Assembly: GCF_905475345.1 (NCBI RefSeq)
Contig: NC_066586.1
Span: 3,574,501 to 3,638,500, forward strand
Direction: 5' to 3'
DNA from: Vespula vulgaris
Lineage: Eukaryota > Arthropoda > Insecta > Hymenoptera > Vespidae
DNA: 64,000 nucleotides
Every line of letters starts with the position of its first letter. Within the stretch, counting starts at the first letter, position 1. Shown here one piece after another: positions 13,015 through 26,743 of this stretch. The position numbers and the translations under genes were made by a program. The notes beneath the pieces were generated by a model that was not told where the DNA came from, did not search any database, and worked only from the letters and a program-made list of their open reading frames with translations.

Positions 13015-13140
13015 CGTCAGGATTTCAAGCGCCGTTGAATACCGCATCCGACAGATCGGATCTGACGGACAGGCCACGTTTCGCAGGCTGCACACGCGTT
13101 TACCGAAACGCGTCATTTCCGAAACGACTTCAATGCTCCT
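13015..13140 (-). CDS. Possible orphan exon, GDNF-receptor/GAS1-like cysteine motif
   Basis: On the minus strand a 42-codon stretch is open between a possible acceptor (CGACAG, intron side 13141-13142) and a good donor (GTAAGC, first base 13014), phase 0 at both ends. It encodes one C-x6-C-x5-C motif containing VACPSDPIC and then an RMRYSTAL helix. This spacing, the A-C pair, the acidic residue before the last Cys and the following basic/Tyr stretch match the repeat core of GDNF-family receptor alpha and GAS1 domains. The local GC content is well above its surroundings. No flanking exon was found in the window, although insect genes of this type can have very long introns. The acceptor lacks a strong pyrimidine tract and the frame closes about 50 bases past the donor. 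It may be a true exon, a pseudo-exon or chance; the opposite strand also has an open frame (12896-13216) lacking any motif. Confidence 0.3.
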
Positions 13141-14099
13141 CTGTCGACGATCAATCGAGAGTTCGATGAAAGCGTTCGATAGGATTACTAGATCTAACGT
13201 TTCATCTTACAAATAAGGATTTTAACCTTCCATAATCTAATTTTGTATTCATATGTAATTGTAAGAAGACGAATATGAATTTTTTGATACGTACGAACTA
13301 ACGCATTTAATTTTTTCATTTGAAAATTACGTGTCTTTATAAAGAGTTAAAAGAATGATATAAAAGAAGGAATGAATATTTCATTCTGTCAAAATTTTCC
13401 TTAAATAATTTCTATTTTTCAACGAATTATAAAATTCATTTTTTTATTAGACAATTTCCCGATATCATCAATTTCTCCTTCTGATAATAATCGATCTATT
13501 CTGACATTATAAATTGGTAGATATAAAATTTATAGATTTATAATTCACTTTATTTCTATGACGTATATCTGCCATAAAGAATTGTCATATCATTCGTATC
13601 GATAATGCGATCATATTATAATGATTGTATTAAAATCGTGTTATACGCAAAAGATTAAAACTGACTGTATGCTATTAAATGTAGCCACGTAAGATGTTCG
13701 CGATCGTATGATACTCGTACGATATTGCGAACATGCAAATATGACTGTGTGAATCAGAGAGTTTGAGTGGGAGAATTGAAGACGTGATGTAATTCACTGA
13801 GTCATACTACACACAATTAAATTCATATCATACAAAATTTATCTGTAATATGCGTAAATATCTGCTTTTTTTTTTAGGAATATATAAAGATTTATCAGAT
13901 ATAATAAATGTAAATATTAATAATGATACATATATATAAATTATAATATATAAATATTTTATAAAAATTCCTAATATATTTTAATATTGTAATCTATATT
14001 TGATATATATTTCACATATACTTCATAGACATTTCTATCATAAATTCCAACGATTTTCTTGACACGTAGTGACTTATCACAAGTCATAAGAAGAGTCCA

Positions 14100-14290
14100 G
14101 CGGAGGGATTCAAAATTTCCTTACTTTCATCGTATGCACCGGTCTCGCGAGAGTGCATTAATATGCATTATTTCGCGGAGCTTATGAATGCAGCATAAAT
14201 AAGAGCCGTAATAGTTGACGGTGTAAATTCTCGCGAGATCGTTCGCGGCAAAAATAGTCTAGCTTTGAGATTGCACCCGTCTTTTCGGAT
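14100..14290. promoter_or_regulatory. CpG-rich element with two TCTCGCGAGA palindromes
   Basis: Unique, relatively GC-rich sequence carrying TCTCGCGAGA at 14143-14152 and again at 14229-14238. Between them are octamer-like ATATGCATTA and Hox/Caudal-like GCATAAATAA words. The block is free of simple repeats in a repeat-rich neighbourhood. A promoter or enhancer is plausible; nothing in the sequence fixes its target. Confidence 0.4.
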
Positions 14291-15163
14291 TATGTGTTTC
14301 TCAAATCGCGTTTGCGATTTTCTCTTAAAAACGTCTTCGTGAATTTTCGTGAATTTTCACACTTGTAAGATCAGCAATAATTAATCTCTCTCTCGTAATA
14401 TATCTACATAAACAAAAATATGTGTTCGCAAGAAACGCGAGAAATAAATAAGCACAAAAATGTAATATACGTATGTAATTACATATTTACATACATATGT
14501 ATTTACGCAATAAATGAATGAACAATTAGAAAGGAATTTTATCTTTCATGTAATTTTTTCCACATTAGTCGAAAAAAATACTTTCATCGTCATATTTTCC
14601 GATTAAATTGATATAAACTTCATGAATCAATTACGAAGCGCAACATGTAATCGATTCGATAAAGCTAATCGACGTTCTAGGAATTCCAATTTCTCGTAAT
14701 TCACTTCGATCGAGTATGCATACTCATTTTTCAAATTTCTACGACTAGAAATCAAACTGGAATATTGAAATATACCCGCTGGAAAATTTTCTCTATTTTC
14801 TAAGCTATCTCTTGAAAGTTCAGGAATATAGTATATTTCAACTGTCCGATCTTACAAGCTCGATCGCCTATTTCGTCGAAGACATTGCACTAGTAACGTA
14901 ATGTAGTACTATCTTTACTCGAGGCATTTTTCGTAGATAAGAGATCCTTTTGCGCGTATGAGACAGAACTCCGCGGCAGCTCGTAAAACTTTACGAGTTT
15001 CGTTTTCTGCGTCGAAAGAGTCGCTTGGGAGAGAGGCCTGCCTTCGGATTGTGATGACTTTTGGGTGTAAAAGTCTTTCCATTTCAGACTTGGAACGTTT
15101 ATAGTTATTTGTTTCATTTAATTCTTTGCTCTGTTTATGTGTGTTTGTGTCTATACATACGTA

Positions 15164-15221
15164 TATACATATATATGCATATATATATTTATATATCTTT
15201 ATATATGTATATATATATCTT

Positions 15222-15279
<58 letters not shown>

Positions 15280-15290
15280 TATATGTATGT
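15164..15290. repeat. (TA)n microsatellite with TATC/TATG interruptions
   Basis: The core is uninterrupted TA from about 15226 to 15274, flanked by ATATATCT/ATATGT variants. It yields meaningless Tyr/Ile open frames. Confidence 0.9.
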
Positions 15291-16439
15291 CTGTATATAC
15301 AGGCAGATGATACACGATATATGATCTAACAATATTGATATATTGTTTACGTGATATATAAACTCAAACAGACATATTTATCGAAAATATCTGAAACTAA
15401 AATATACATTTTCATATTACTTTTTCCTTTTGGAATTTTATTGTAAACTCCTTTACTCTTGCTTCCGACACTTTTGGTAACGCCTCTTCTCACGTTTCAT
15501 ATTATCGGATTAAGTTTTTCTTGATATCGAGTATTCTCGATATACAATAAATCGCATGCCCATCATCCTTGATATTTTCCAACTTTTTATCAGTTACATT
15601 TGATCGATAGTCGTTTATTAATAATCGTTGTAAAAAGAAAAAAAGAAAAACATAAAAGAAAAGATCTTATTTTTGGCGCTGTTCTTTAAATAATTCTTAT
15701 GTGTCATAACCACTAGACAAGCCATAGTTTCTTATTCGCAAATGGACAAAACATGTCTGGTCTAGGCAGACATTCAATAGACACTATGCATTCCTTCAGT
15801 TTGCTAGCTTTTCAAAATTCACTCTTCGAGCACTTCTGAATCTCATTCATACGAAAATACGTTCGCGATGTCCTTGGAAAACTTATGTACGATAAAACGA
15901 ATAGAGTAGTTGTTGAAAATAAGAAAAATGGAAAACCACGAGGAAGGACGAGAGATTTTAGAAAAATTCTATTTTTAATTCTTAGGTTGATGATCATTGA
16001 ATATAACCTTTGTTAAGTCAGGCAAATCTATCGTATGTAGATAGGTATATGCAATCGCTTGTAGTATATGTATATATGTATGCACATACGATCGGCTATC
16101 TATGGCAAAAAGGTATTTTCCTCTCTCTCGCTCTCTCTTGTTCACTCTGTTAAGTCAGATGCGGCATACTCGCGTTCCGTGACAAACATAATCTACTTAC
16201 GAGACAAATCCTCTTATCGCGTCACTGTTAGAATCTCTATTTGCTATATCACGTATCGGCTTGAATAAAGTAATCGATTCGAGACTGGTCGAATTTCAGT
16301 GATCTTCATTCTGTCCAGATGTTCGTCAGCCGAAAAATAGAAAGAACTAAAAAGGTATACGGGATACTCGTTTGCCTGAAAACAACAACAAAAAAAAAAA
16401 AGATGAGAAAGACGCGAAAAAAGGAAACAAAGTTTTTAT

Positions 16440-17262
16440 TGGAATAGTTGTAGGAATGTCAATATAAATTCCTCCAAATATTCATTCATATTTTCTCTCA
16501 ATATTTCTGATGAAATGGACTAACGTGCCAGGTTTATAAAAATACAATAAATGTAATTTTAGCACCTCGTTAAAAACACATAATTTTTCTTCAAATACCA
16601 CCTACCTTACTTTTTTAACAATATGTTTATTATAATCCTCATTCAACACATATCAAAATGCATTAATCAACTATATATACTCCTATCAATATAGTTGCTT
16701 ATTCAATAACGAAGGACTCAATCTAGTTTTAGACACATGGATATAGATTTCCCGAAATATTCATTTATATTTTTTCTTGATATTTCAAACAAACAAAAAA
16801 TCTTGTGTTTTATAAAAGATTTTTTCGAAGATATTATCCATCCTATTTCTTTAACAATATATAAAAGATTGGTATTGTTTATTATAATCCTTCTTCGGCA
16901 ACTTCACAAATGCAAATATAGTCAACTATACATATCTACTCATACCAATGTAGCTGTTTTTTCTCTTAACGATATAATAAATTGGTGGAAATTTAATATA
17001 GGAAATTTAATATAGGAATTAAATATAGGAAATTTAATACAGTTTCATAATTAATAGATTTATTATAATAACATGTCAATGATATTTTTCTCCGATATTT
17101 CGAGGAAAAAGAAGAATTCACGTGTAAAAATTATAAAAACACAATGAATGTAATTTTCATCCCTCGTAAATATTCTTAAAATATCATTTACTCCATCTTT
17201 TCACCGATCAACTATATCATATCAATATAGTTGCTTTTTCAGTAACGAAGGATTAGATCGAC
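16440..17262. repeat. Degenerate tandem repeat, three copies
   Basis: Three diverged head-to-tail units each carry an ATTCAT...GATATTTC-type start, a poly-pyrimidine middle with TTTATTATAATCC, and a conserved end. The ends read CAACTATAT...TATCAATATAGTTGC...AACGAAGGA at about 16668, 16923 (most diverged) and 17209, so the spacing is about 255 and 286 bases. The end block is itself an inverted repeat (CAACTATAT/ATATAGTTG). A short AAATTTAATATAG tandem lies at about 16990-17040. This looks like an old satellite or a decayed mobile-element cluster. Confidence 0.65.
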
Positions 17263-20200
17263 GGAAACTCGATATGGTTTCCATTCAGCATGAAAATTCA
17301 CGTTACGTTGCTAGGTTTCATTTTTTCTTCTTTTTTTTCCCTTTTTTTTTTTTTATTTACATCACTTCTCGCACTTTTAGCACTTTCCAAAGCTCACGTT
17401 ATTGGCCTATAGGAGATTTGTTTAGTAAATTCAATAACGACATAGTAGGGACATAAATGGAGAATAGAAATTGTATTTCGACTTGATTTTTGAACCGAAC
17501 AAAATGGAACGATGGATTTGCTTGTAATACAGATATAAAGATATATAGAGATCGATTGATAAAACTATATATACATATATACGTAAGTATACGAACGTAC
17601 ACATATAGACGGTTTTGAAAGAGGGTTAATCGAATCGTATGTAACAGTGAAGTAACGAGAAGTTTCGTTAAGCAAACGAGGCAAAAATCGATAGAAACTT
17701 CGACTTAAACTTTAGTTCGATCATATCTCTTTCTTTCTGTTTTCTTCCACTTGAACTAAAGACTCCGTAAATGCCATAAAAAACGATCGACGATCGATTA
17801 ATCGGTCGCGATCGTTTACTCGTAACGGAGAGTCGTTACTATTCAAGTTAAATGAGATTTCCCGTCGAAACTGGCGAGTTTCCATTTGAGAAAACGTCCT
17901 ACTACACGGAACGAAGACCGAACGAGCGCGTTTTTATGTCAACAGAAAACGATATTTTTGAAGGAGCGCATTGTGAGCTGTTCGATCTGTTCGTAAATCG
18001 CGTTAGGATAAGACCTCACTGAATATCGATGAAAAGGTATTACGATTCTTTGCAACGACCTTCCCTTCCTCCCCACCCCTCCCTCCCACCCTCACTCTCT
18101 CTTTCTTTCTCTCTCCCTCTCTCTCTCTCTCTCTCGTTCTCTAAGAGTCTGTCTACGTTCTTCAAACGTTTGAACTTTATTTCGAATCGCGATGTCGAAC
18201 TTGGCACTCGGAGCGTTCTCGTTCGAGAGAGAAATACGAGTCGTCGAGATATTCAAGGTCATGCGACGAAATTCGTGTTATTGTCGGACGGTCGTTTATC
18301 ATTTCGGAGGAAAAGATCATACTCAATTATTAATACATGTTTATCTTTGTTTCGTCTATAAAACTAATTGGGGTTACGATAGGTTTACTTAACTTATCTA
18401 ATGTTTTCGCTTTATTTATTTTAATATGTTTCTTTCTTTTTTCTTTATTCTTCTCTTTTTCTTTTTTACATTGGCACACGTTTATATTAATTAGAAAAAT
18501 AAAAGTTCATTAAGGAAAAGCAATTACTTCGTTCGAAGCGTAATTAAGCACGGATCGTTAAGCGCCGGTATGATCCTTTTTTTATTATTTCTTTCTTTAT
18601 TTTTCTTTTTTTTCCTCTTTACCTTTCCTCTTTAATAGAGCTACGATTTTCTGGTGGCTTATCGACGAACTTAGACTTATTATTCCATATATGTATTTTC
18701 AATTTAGGAGGCTATTATCACAGGGAACAGCACGAAGTAAGAGAAAACTTGAACGCGTTAGTAGAAGTGCTGCAACAGCTGGCACGAATGCGTTAAAAAT
18801 GACACTTAACACGTAACAGTACGATAATCGACGTTCATTCGCTTAGCATCCTATCTCACATTCTGTGCCGGAAAAAAACTCGTTCATGAAGAAAATTGTT
18901 ATTTGAATTTATAAAGAAGTAATCCTTATTCCCTCGACGTGAATATTTCGATCATTATTTCTTTTATATCGAATATTTTCTATGAATTTTATTCATCGAT
19001 ATTTCTCTCTGATTATAATATGAAAGATCCAAAGGATTCGGAAATAAATCTTAAGAAATATGTCAATGTGAAAAATAAATAAACTGAAATAAGAGATATT
19101 TTGTTATTCGTATCTTTCAACATCGTCCATTCTGTTTACAATAACAAGACATTCAATCAGAGTAGTTCATAGCTAAAGGACTACCATTAGTTTCTATTCG
19201 AATTCATGCGCTGGTATATGGAAGGCATTGCTCACAGACATAGTATAACATGCATGTATATGCAGAAACGTACAGCCTATCTCGGTCCACTCTATCGATT
19301 TAGGCAATCGATAATCATCGAGTCTTCTGCATTAATTAGCGCTGACTAATTCCACTCATTGTAACATGTTTACAGTTAATACTTGTGTATAGCTACTGAC
19401 ACGCTTTACATTTATATCATTTTACTATCGTTTTTCTTTTCATATGTGTACGGATCTATGTATGTACAATAATACATATAGATAATTGTATCAGAATCAT
19501 ATAATTATCTCGGCGCACGTATATATGTTACGAACGTAACGGAACGATATTTACTTCCAATCATGTACTTACATACAGATATTTCGTCACACACGCATTT
19601 CAACACATCTCTTATGATTAACTATATTTATAAATATCTCTCTTACTCTCTTCCTCTCACTCTCTCTCTCTCTCTCTCTTAAGAGATATAGGCAACAACA
19701 AGAGAAAAGGAGTTTAAATCTTTCGATGAAAGTTTTTTATTTTCTAATATTAACGAATTTTTCGATATTTTAATTTTAATATATTACATTCGGTGAATTC
19801 GACGTTATTAAAAATTAAATTATTATTAAATACATTTCAATGTTTGTCGCTTTTATTCATACATACATACATTTAGATATATATTTATACATGTATTATA
19901 TACTTTCTTCGTCAATCGAATTCATTCAACTTTGATTTGTATTATTCATTTCATTTCGCTCGTTGAGATCTTCCTCGTCAATGAAGATTTTTCTCTTCGT
20001 TGAAATTATCCGACGGAATATATCCCAATAACAAGGTGAATAATTATCTTTGTAAAGATGGACAAATGGAAATGACGAGTTTATCCAATTAATACTTTCG
20101 ATAGTATTTTAGCGGAAAAGTAGATATTTTGCATTTGAAATGATTACAAATGAACGAAGGATTTTATAATACTACGTAATACATTATTGTCTTATCAAAT

Positions 20201-20715
20201 ATTATATCTGCTTTTATAAATGATTATCAGTAGATACTGCATACATATCGATAAAAATTTTTATCGGCAGAAAGATCTATCGATCGTAATGTACATATAA
20301 ATAATTAATGAACATCGAATGTTTGTGAGTTGTGACATTAAACGAAACGAATCAACTGTCGTGGAAACATTATTCATAAAAAAAAAGAAAGAAACTAACA
20401 AAAAAAGAATAAAAAACAAAAAATAAAATTTGACATTCAAAAGCGAAATTAAAATGATGTGCAAATTTAAGATAAGTTCTTTAAGAGGTTCACGAGCTAT
20501 GAGATGATACGTCAAAGGGAAAAGTTCCAATTTGATAAAGACTGATATCATTCTTAAGAAGAACCGTAAATGATAGTGGCGCCAGCATGATTCGCTCAGG
20601 TAGAAAAAAAAACGTGAGGAAAGAAGAGGGAGGGAGAAAGAGTGTGTATGCGCGTGTGTATGTGACAAAGTTAGAATCTAAGAAAACGAGTTAGAGAGTG
20701 AGAGAAGTGTGTGTA

Positions 20716-20808
<93 letters not shown>

Positions 20809-20900
20809 AAAGGATGAAGAGATAAGAAAGGAGACAGAAAGAGAGTCTTTGCCCCTTCCAAACAAGTACGGTGGCGTGAGCGATCGGCGCAGGCGCACTC
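17263..20900. other. Gene-poor region upstream of the large gene
   Basis: Unique AT-rich sequence with CT tracts near 18060-18140 and 19650-19680. No coding exon is recognisable. The block 17700-18300 is somewhat more GC-rich, but its open frames depend on the CT repeat. Confidence 0.5.
20715..20808. repeat. (GA)n microsatellite
   Basis: Two long GA runs split by GACAAACA, about 95 bases, immediately upstream of the presumed promoter of the six-exon gene. Confidence 0.9.
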
Positions 20901-21452
20901 GATCGGCTTCAAAGCTTCATGCCGCCAAAATGCATTCACTAGTCAGTCGTGTACGGCCGGTCGCGGAGTACGGAAGGTGAGAGACGCGTTTAACTTTTTA
21001 TTACTCGTTTATCATCGGACGTTCTCTTCTCACTGTAATATTCTTTATTTTTGTTATTACTTTCTTTCTCGTACACGTATTTAGAATAAATTGTAACATA
21101 TACGATCTCGAATATATCACCGGCCTTTATCGTGAGTCGATTCAAAGAAATAAAAAAAAAAGAGTCGACTTCTTTAGTTCATCGAAAAAAAAAGAAATAT
21201 AGAAATAAACTGTCTTTCTCTCTGGTTAGGAAAGAAGGAGGGAGAGAGTGAGATATATATATATATATATATAGAAAGATAGAAGAACTTTTCTCGTGCG
21301 TTAAAAAGAAAAAGAAGAAGAGAAGAAAATAAAAAAAGAAAAGGAAAACTAAAAACAAGAAAAGAAACATCGTCAATAGAGATTTAATCTCTACGAGTGT
21401 GTCGCGTTTTTTGTGAAGAAAGGGTCAAGTATCAGAAAAAAGGAATCTAGAA
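20870..21452 (+). promoter_or_regulatory. Candidate promoter and 5'UTR of the cysteine-rich gene
   Basis: A GC-rich, CpG-rich block (about 20870-20990) carries an arthropod initiator-like TCAGTC at 20943-20948. AT-rich leader sequence follows, with a (TA)n run at 21251-21273, up to the start codon at 21453. A donor-like GGTGAG at 20976 leaves open a spliced leader. An in-frame TGA at 21414-21416 precedes the ATG with no in-frame ATG between them. The start site is inferred, not observed. Confidence 0.4.
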
Positions 21453-21516
21453 ATGAGAACACTTATGGAACACCAACTGTCCTGGTTCGCCTTGTTAATG
21501 ACTGCCTTCTATTCTC
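21453..21516 (+). CDS. Exon 1: start and signal peptide
   Basis: It encodes residues 1-21 plus the first base of codon 22. The ATG follows GAA and an upstream in-frame stop. The donor is CTC|GTAAGT, a consensus match. Met5 is an alternative start that would keep the hydrophobic core. Confidence 0.8.
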
Positions 21517-23996
21517 GTAAGTATTTTAGTCTCTCGATTCTTTTTGCGAGTGTCAAGGGTAATTGCGTGTCGAGGATGAACGAATGAGAGGACAAGGGAC
21601 AATAGGGATGATCCGTGAAACGATTCACTTTATTTCGATGTGTGCGTTCGTCGTGTTCTTGCTTGTGATTGGCTTGATGCCCACGTGCTTTTCATCTCTC
21701 TCTCTTTCTCTTTCTTTCTTTCTCCCTCGCACGCTCGCGTTCTCTTTTTATATTTTCGTCGACGATCGATGAATTTTGAACGTAGTAAAAATATGAATAT
21801 CGGGAAGATTGCCTGGGAATCAGAAAGCTGACGTTCGTAGAACGTAAAGCGGAAAGAATTTTTTCTCCTTTCCATCTTACTCTCTTGCGCGCCCTTTTTA
21901 TTTTATCCGGTGAGACCTTTAACGGTTCAACGCACTAACGAACTAACGAAGGAAAGAAGGAAGGAAGGAAGGAAGGAAGAAACGAACGAACGAACGAACG
22001 AATAAACGTGTTCTCAACGAAAATTTGATTTATCCTGTGAAAATAATATTACAAGGGTCTTTGAATTCGATCATATTATTTTTCTTCTTTCACGTAGTTT
22101 CAACCTTTATTCTTGTCTATTATTTCTCGTAAGTTTCAAAGAAAATTTGGTACGACATCGTATCTATATCTTTAGAATTAATTCGTGACATGAGAGAAAG
22201 ATAAAGATGGAGATAGAGGGAAGACGAAAAGATCGAAGGAAGGAAACTGATTCCCAAGCGGAAACGAAACCGAATCTTCCTTCCATAGGCGAAGAAATTC
22301 TTTCTTTCGTTCATTGGTTCGACCGAAGCTCACCGGTAATTAGGTTTACCGCAGATCGGGACATTTAATTAACGGACGTGATTGATATCGTTGCGAGGTA
22401 AGCGTTTTACGTGAATTTTTCCTATATATTTTCTCTCTCTCTCTTTTTTCCCACCTCTATATCTTTTTAATTTTATTCTACATTAATATTATCGTTTATC
22501 GAGTAATATAGATAGATAAAAAAAAAATAAATCAATTGTTTATTCAATGGAAATGATGAAAAATATTATCGAAATATTATCTATCGATTCGTTTCATTGT
22601 ATCTCATTATCAGTCATCTTCATGTCTCTTTCATATGCAAATGCATAAGTCGTGCATAAATAGCATTGTCATCTCGATTATATGGAACAATGATAAGAAA
22701 CGTAGAAAGATGCAGAGAAAACGTAACGTCAAAAAACATCTTCCGTACGCAGCTACGCGAAAGACGATAGTTACGCGTCCGTCTATTTTAGTTCACTATT
22801 TTGTTGATCATCTTATTTCAACGATCGCCAAGGAATTCCTCTAAAGTGTGCATATATGTATGTGCGTATCTATGTACGTACGTATATACATACTTGATAT
22901 GCAAGAAACTTGCATACTCTGCGCTCTCATTTTGTATATTTTCAATCGCACGAAATCTTGATGAAATGAAACTTGTTTACAATTCCACAATCGATCGACG
23001 TCATTGTAGTATAGGAAACATGTTTTTTTTTAATCTCTATTTATTCATTCTCAGAACTGACCTACGCACGTGTTACATCGTTACGTCCTTGAATACAATC
23101 TCAAATGAAGTTACATTACGCGCAATTTCCCAATACATCGTTAATTCTATAAACAAATAAACTTTCGTACTATTCATGGAAAACGAACACGCCACGTTTA
23201 TTTGAGTTCTCATGAAGATATATATTTCCAACGATCTTGTTTCGTGTGCAAAGAAATTTTGGGGATTTCATTGAATAAAATAAAAGTCGTATTTAAATGT
23301 AAATAATAGATTAGAAAGGAGATGAGAAAGTGGATAAACGTTTCGTCTTTTGAAAGAGTAAATAAACAACAATTATTAAAACAATTGTATAAAAGGAACG
23401 TAAACACAACGTAAATAATTTTTCTTGCAAACCGCACAAATAATCACGCTCGCAACAAGTATTTCTTTTTATTCGTCTCCGGACGCAGCTATCTCGCGCC
23501 GTAATATTTGTGAATTCCGCTTGTAAAACTTTACGCTTCTTATAATTAACACGGATTATCCTTGCAATTTGGATGTCTCTTACGACCACATATATTCATT
23601 CATTATGGAAAATATATTCTCTCTCCACGAAAATTGTATTTCCGACTGTGTGAAGAATGAATTCCATCGTGTCACTAAAATATGGAAAATCTGGACATTT
23701 TTCATTTGCCTACAAAAATTCGTAAATTATGGAAGCGTAACAGCTGGATGAGATCTTAAAAAAAAAATAAAAGAAATTGCGTGGCAGGGAAATGTCAAAA
23801 AAAAAAAAAGGAAAAAAAAGCAAAAATGAAGATACGTGCCGAGATGACTTAAAAATAACGTAGAGAAAAAAAGAGAAGTGAAAACAAATCGTTTCATTAT
23901 CACATACGGATCACGCGAAACGTTATTATGAAAAGAAAACAAAAAATAGAAAAAAAGAAAAAGAAAATAATCGTACTTATGATATTTCGTTAGAAG

Positions 23997-24045
<49 letters not shown>

Positions 24046-25804
24046 AAACAGAAAAGTATTCTCGCGTATCCCTTAGAAATGTGACTCGCGTCTGCTATAA
24101 CGACCCATTTTCCACGTAGTCTGGTATCGGAGAATAAGAAGGAGGACGAGTTAGCGAAATACTTTTCCTTATAAATCGCGTCAAGTTCGACGACAGTCGT
24201 AGATTGAAAAGAAAAAGATAGAGGCGGGGTAGATGATGGTGATGGTGGTAGTGATAAGTAGAGGGTAAAGAAAAAAGTACGATGATATAAGAGAAAGACG
24301 AAAGGTACGAGAAAGTTAAAAGAGAGGTAGGGGAGAGAGGAGGGGACGAAGAAGAGGCAGCCCTTGGATCGTTCTAGAAGGATCGTTTTAGAACGATCTC
24401 TCGCGATTTTCTCGTGGAGCGATCTCGAAATAGCGCGGCGCTTAGGCCACGTGGGTGAGTCTCTCCGTTACATCGTACGAGATGACGTAGCAAGCTCCGA
24501 TTGGACGATCGAATGGGCGTGCGCCTTGGCTCACTTCGCTCGTGTACACACTTGCAACACGCTCACGCACACAGATAAATATACGAATAAGGTAGATGTG
24601 TGTTAAAACGGACGGCGAAAGGCAAGTCGATTGGATAGGTATGTGTCTTCTCTGCGTATGTATATGCGTGTCTATAGATGTGTATAAACAAGTTGCTGTT
24701 AATGTGTCGTAGCTGGCACGCATCGTCTCTCGCATCAAAGTTTTTTCCTTCTTCGTTCTTCAATTTTATCTTTTTCTCTCCCATTCTCTCTCTCTCTTTC
24801 TCTAACGCACACGCGCGCGCGCTCTTCTCTTCGTCTAGTTTATTGTAAGGACCCACTGGAGGCCAGTTTATCTCGAGGCGCATTCCTCGCAGAGTTAGGT
24901 CGAGCCCTCCCCTCTATGTCTCTCTCACTCTCTCTCTCTCCCTCTCCCTCTCTCCTTCTCTCCTTCTCTGTCTTTCTCTCTCTCTCTCTCTTTCTCTCTT
25001 CGTCTAACCGGTTTCATGTAGCTCCCAGACGGACGTCCGGCCGTTCATTCCCCGTCTCCACAAATTCCTCGCTTGGTAACGTCATCGGACGCCATTGACC
25101 GCGTCTCTTTGGCTCCTACGTCACCATCGGCATCATAGTTCACATATGTATGTATAATTGATCATATACATATGTATAAACGCATGTATTTATAAACGTT
25201 TTTTGATATCCATGAATATTGAGAGTTAAAAGTCTCTCGTTCTATTAGAAAAACTGAATGATTCGATTCACAAAAAGAAAACGAACGATATTTCAAGAGT
25301 GCAAGCCTGTATGATAAGAAAATAGAAAAGAGAAAAAAAGAAAGTAGGATCGATGAAATCGGTCTCGTCCTTTCTTTCTTCTTTTTTTTCGTTTTTTTTT
25401 TCCCACGACGAGGAGAACACGTTCGGAAATGTGTACCTCGGCATACCGAGGGGATGCCTTCGAAAGTCTGCTTTCGTAGGATATCAAGTGGAATATATAC
25501 CTACTATCCCGAGGGAATTCCCTTGCACGGAGCGAATTAGTTGGCTCCGAAGCCACGAATCCTCTTTGGGCCAACCAAGCGGACGTTGGCAGAGGTCAGT
25601 TCATCGAGAAAGAGAGATAAAGAGAGAGAGAGAGAGGGAGAGAGAGAGAGAGAGAGAATTCTTACTTTCTTTCAAAGCAAACAGTTAACCGACTTCGTAA
25701 AATACATTTGGAACTTTCGGTAGCGGATTTTCTCTTACGTAAGTAGCTGCGCTTAATTAAGCCTCTAAACAACAACGTTAAGAAAGTGTACGAGCCACTG
25801 AGTG

Positions 25805-25841
<37 letters not shown>

Positions 25842-26686
25842 TGAGACAGGAAGGGAGAGGGAGTCTGGCCTTAACGAGTTTGCCAGCGTAAGATGAGAAA
25901 AAAGAAGCAAGAACGAGCTTCGATCGTACCTCTATCTAAAGCCTATTCGTTCTCATTCCTTCGATCTTCTCTTCCTATTTTTCTTACTCTTTTCATACTT
26001 ATTATTCGAGAGAAAAAAAAGAGAGAGAGAGAGAAAGAGAGGGAGAAATCGCTGCAATGAAAAGTAACACGTTATCACGGCTGCTCATCGTGGTTCATTC
26101 CTACTATGTATTCTGAACCATGAAACCTTGAGTAGAGTGATAATAATCATCCTTTGATTTATATCTAATTTTATTATTATTCTTTTTCTTTCATTTTCTT
26201 TTCTTTTCTTTTTTGTTATTTTTCTTTTACATCTGGAGACTGTAGATAAGAAAAGATTAATTTATATTAGCCGCATATAAATTTTAAATACCTACCCTTA
26301 CTGTAATCTAATGGGTTTTAAATTAACGTGTATCATTCCATAAGAAAATTACCGGGGAATATGAACTTATAACAATATTTATAAAAATGAAAGACCAACC
26401 GCAGATATATTATTCGATACGATAAGATAAGGAAAATGATTGTGCATTCGTCATCCGAACCATTAGTTACATCGACACATTTACTTACTTGTAGGGTGGT
26501 CCGTTTTCGACGAGACCGCAACCTCGTCCGATGTATTACGAATATATTTTCTAAAATTCGTTCTCTGCAAACGAGATAGAGAAAAGCGGAAACCGATGGA
26601 TCTTCCGGATATATCGCGGTATTCCTCTCTTTTGGCTATACGTTTTAGCAAATACGACTTTAGCTATATTTCTGTATATGTATATG

Positions 26687-26743
<57 letters not shown>

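Noticed and set aside
12896..13216. 106-codon plus-strand frame in a GC-rich island
   Set aside because: The translation is basic and featureless, with no domain. The minus strand of the same island carries a recognisable cysteine pattern, so the plus frame is more likely its shadow.
20671..20939. Ser/Leu-rich minus-strand frames
   Set aside because: Translation of the (GA)n microsatellite; no conserved flanking protein.
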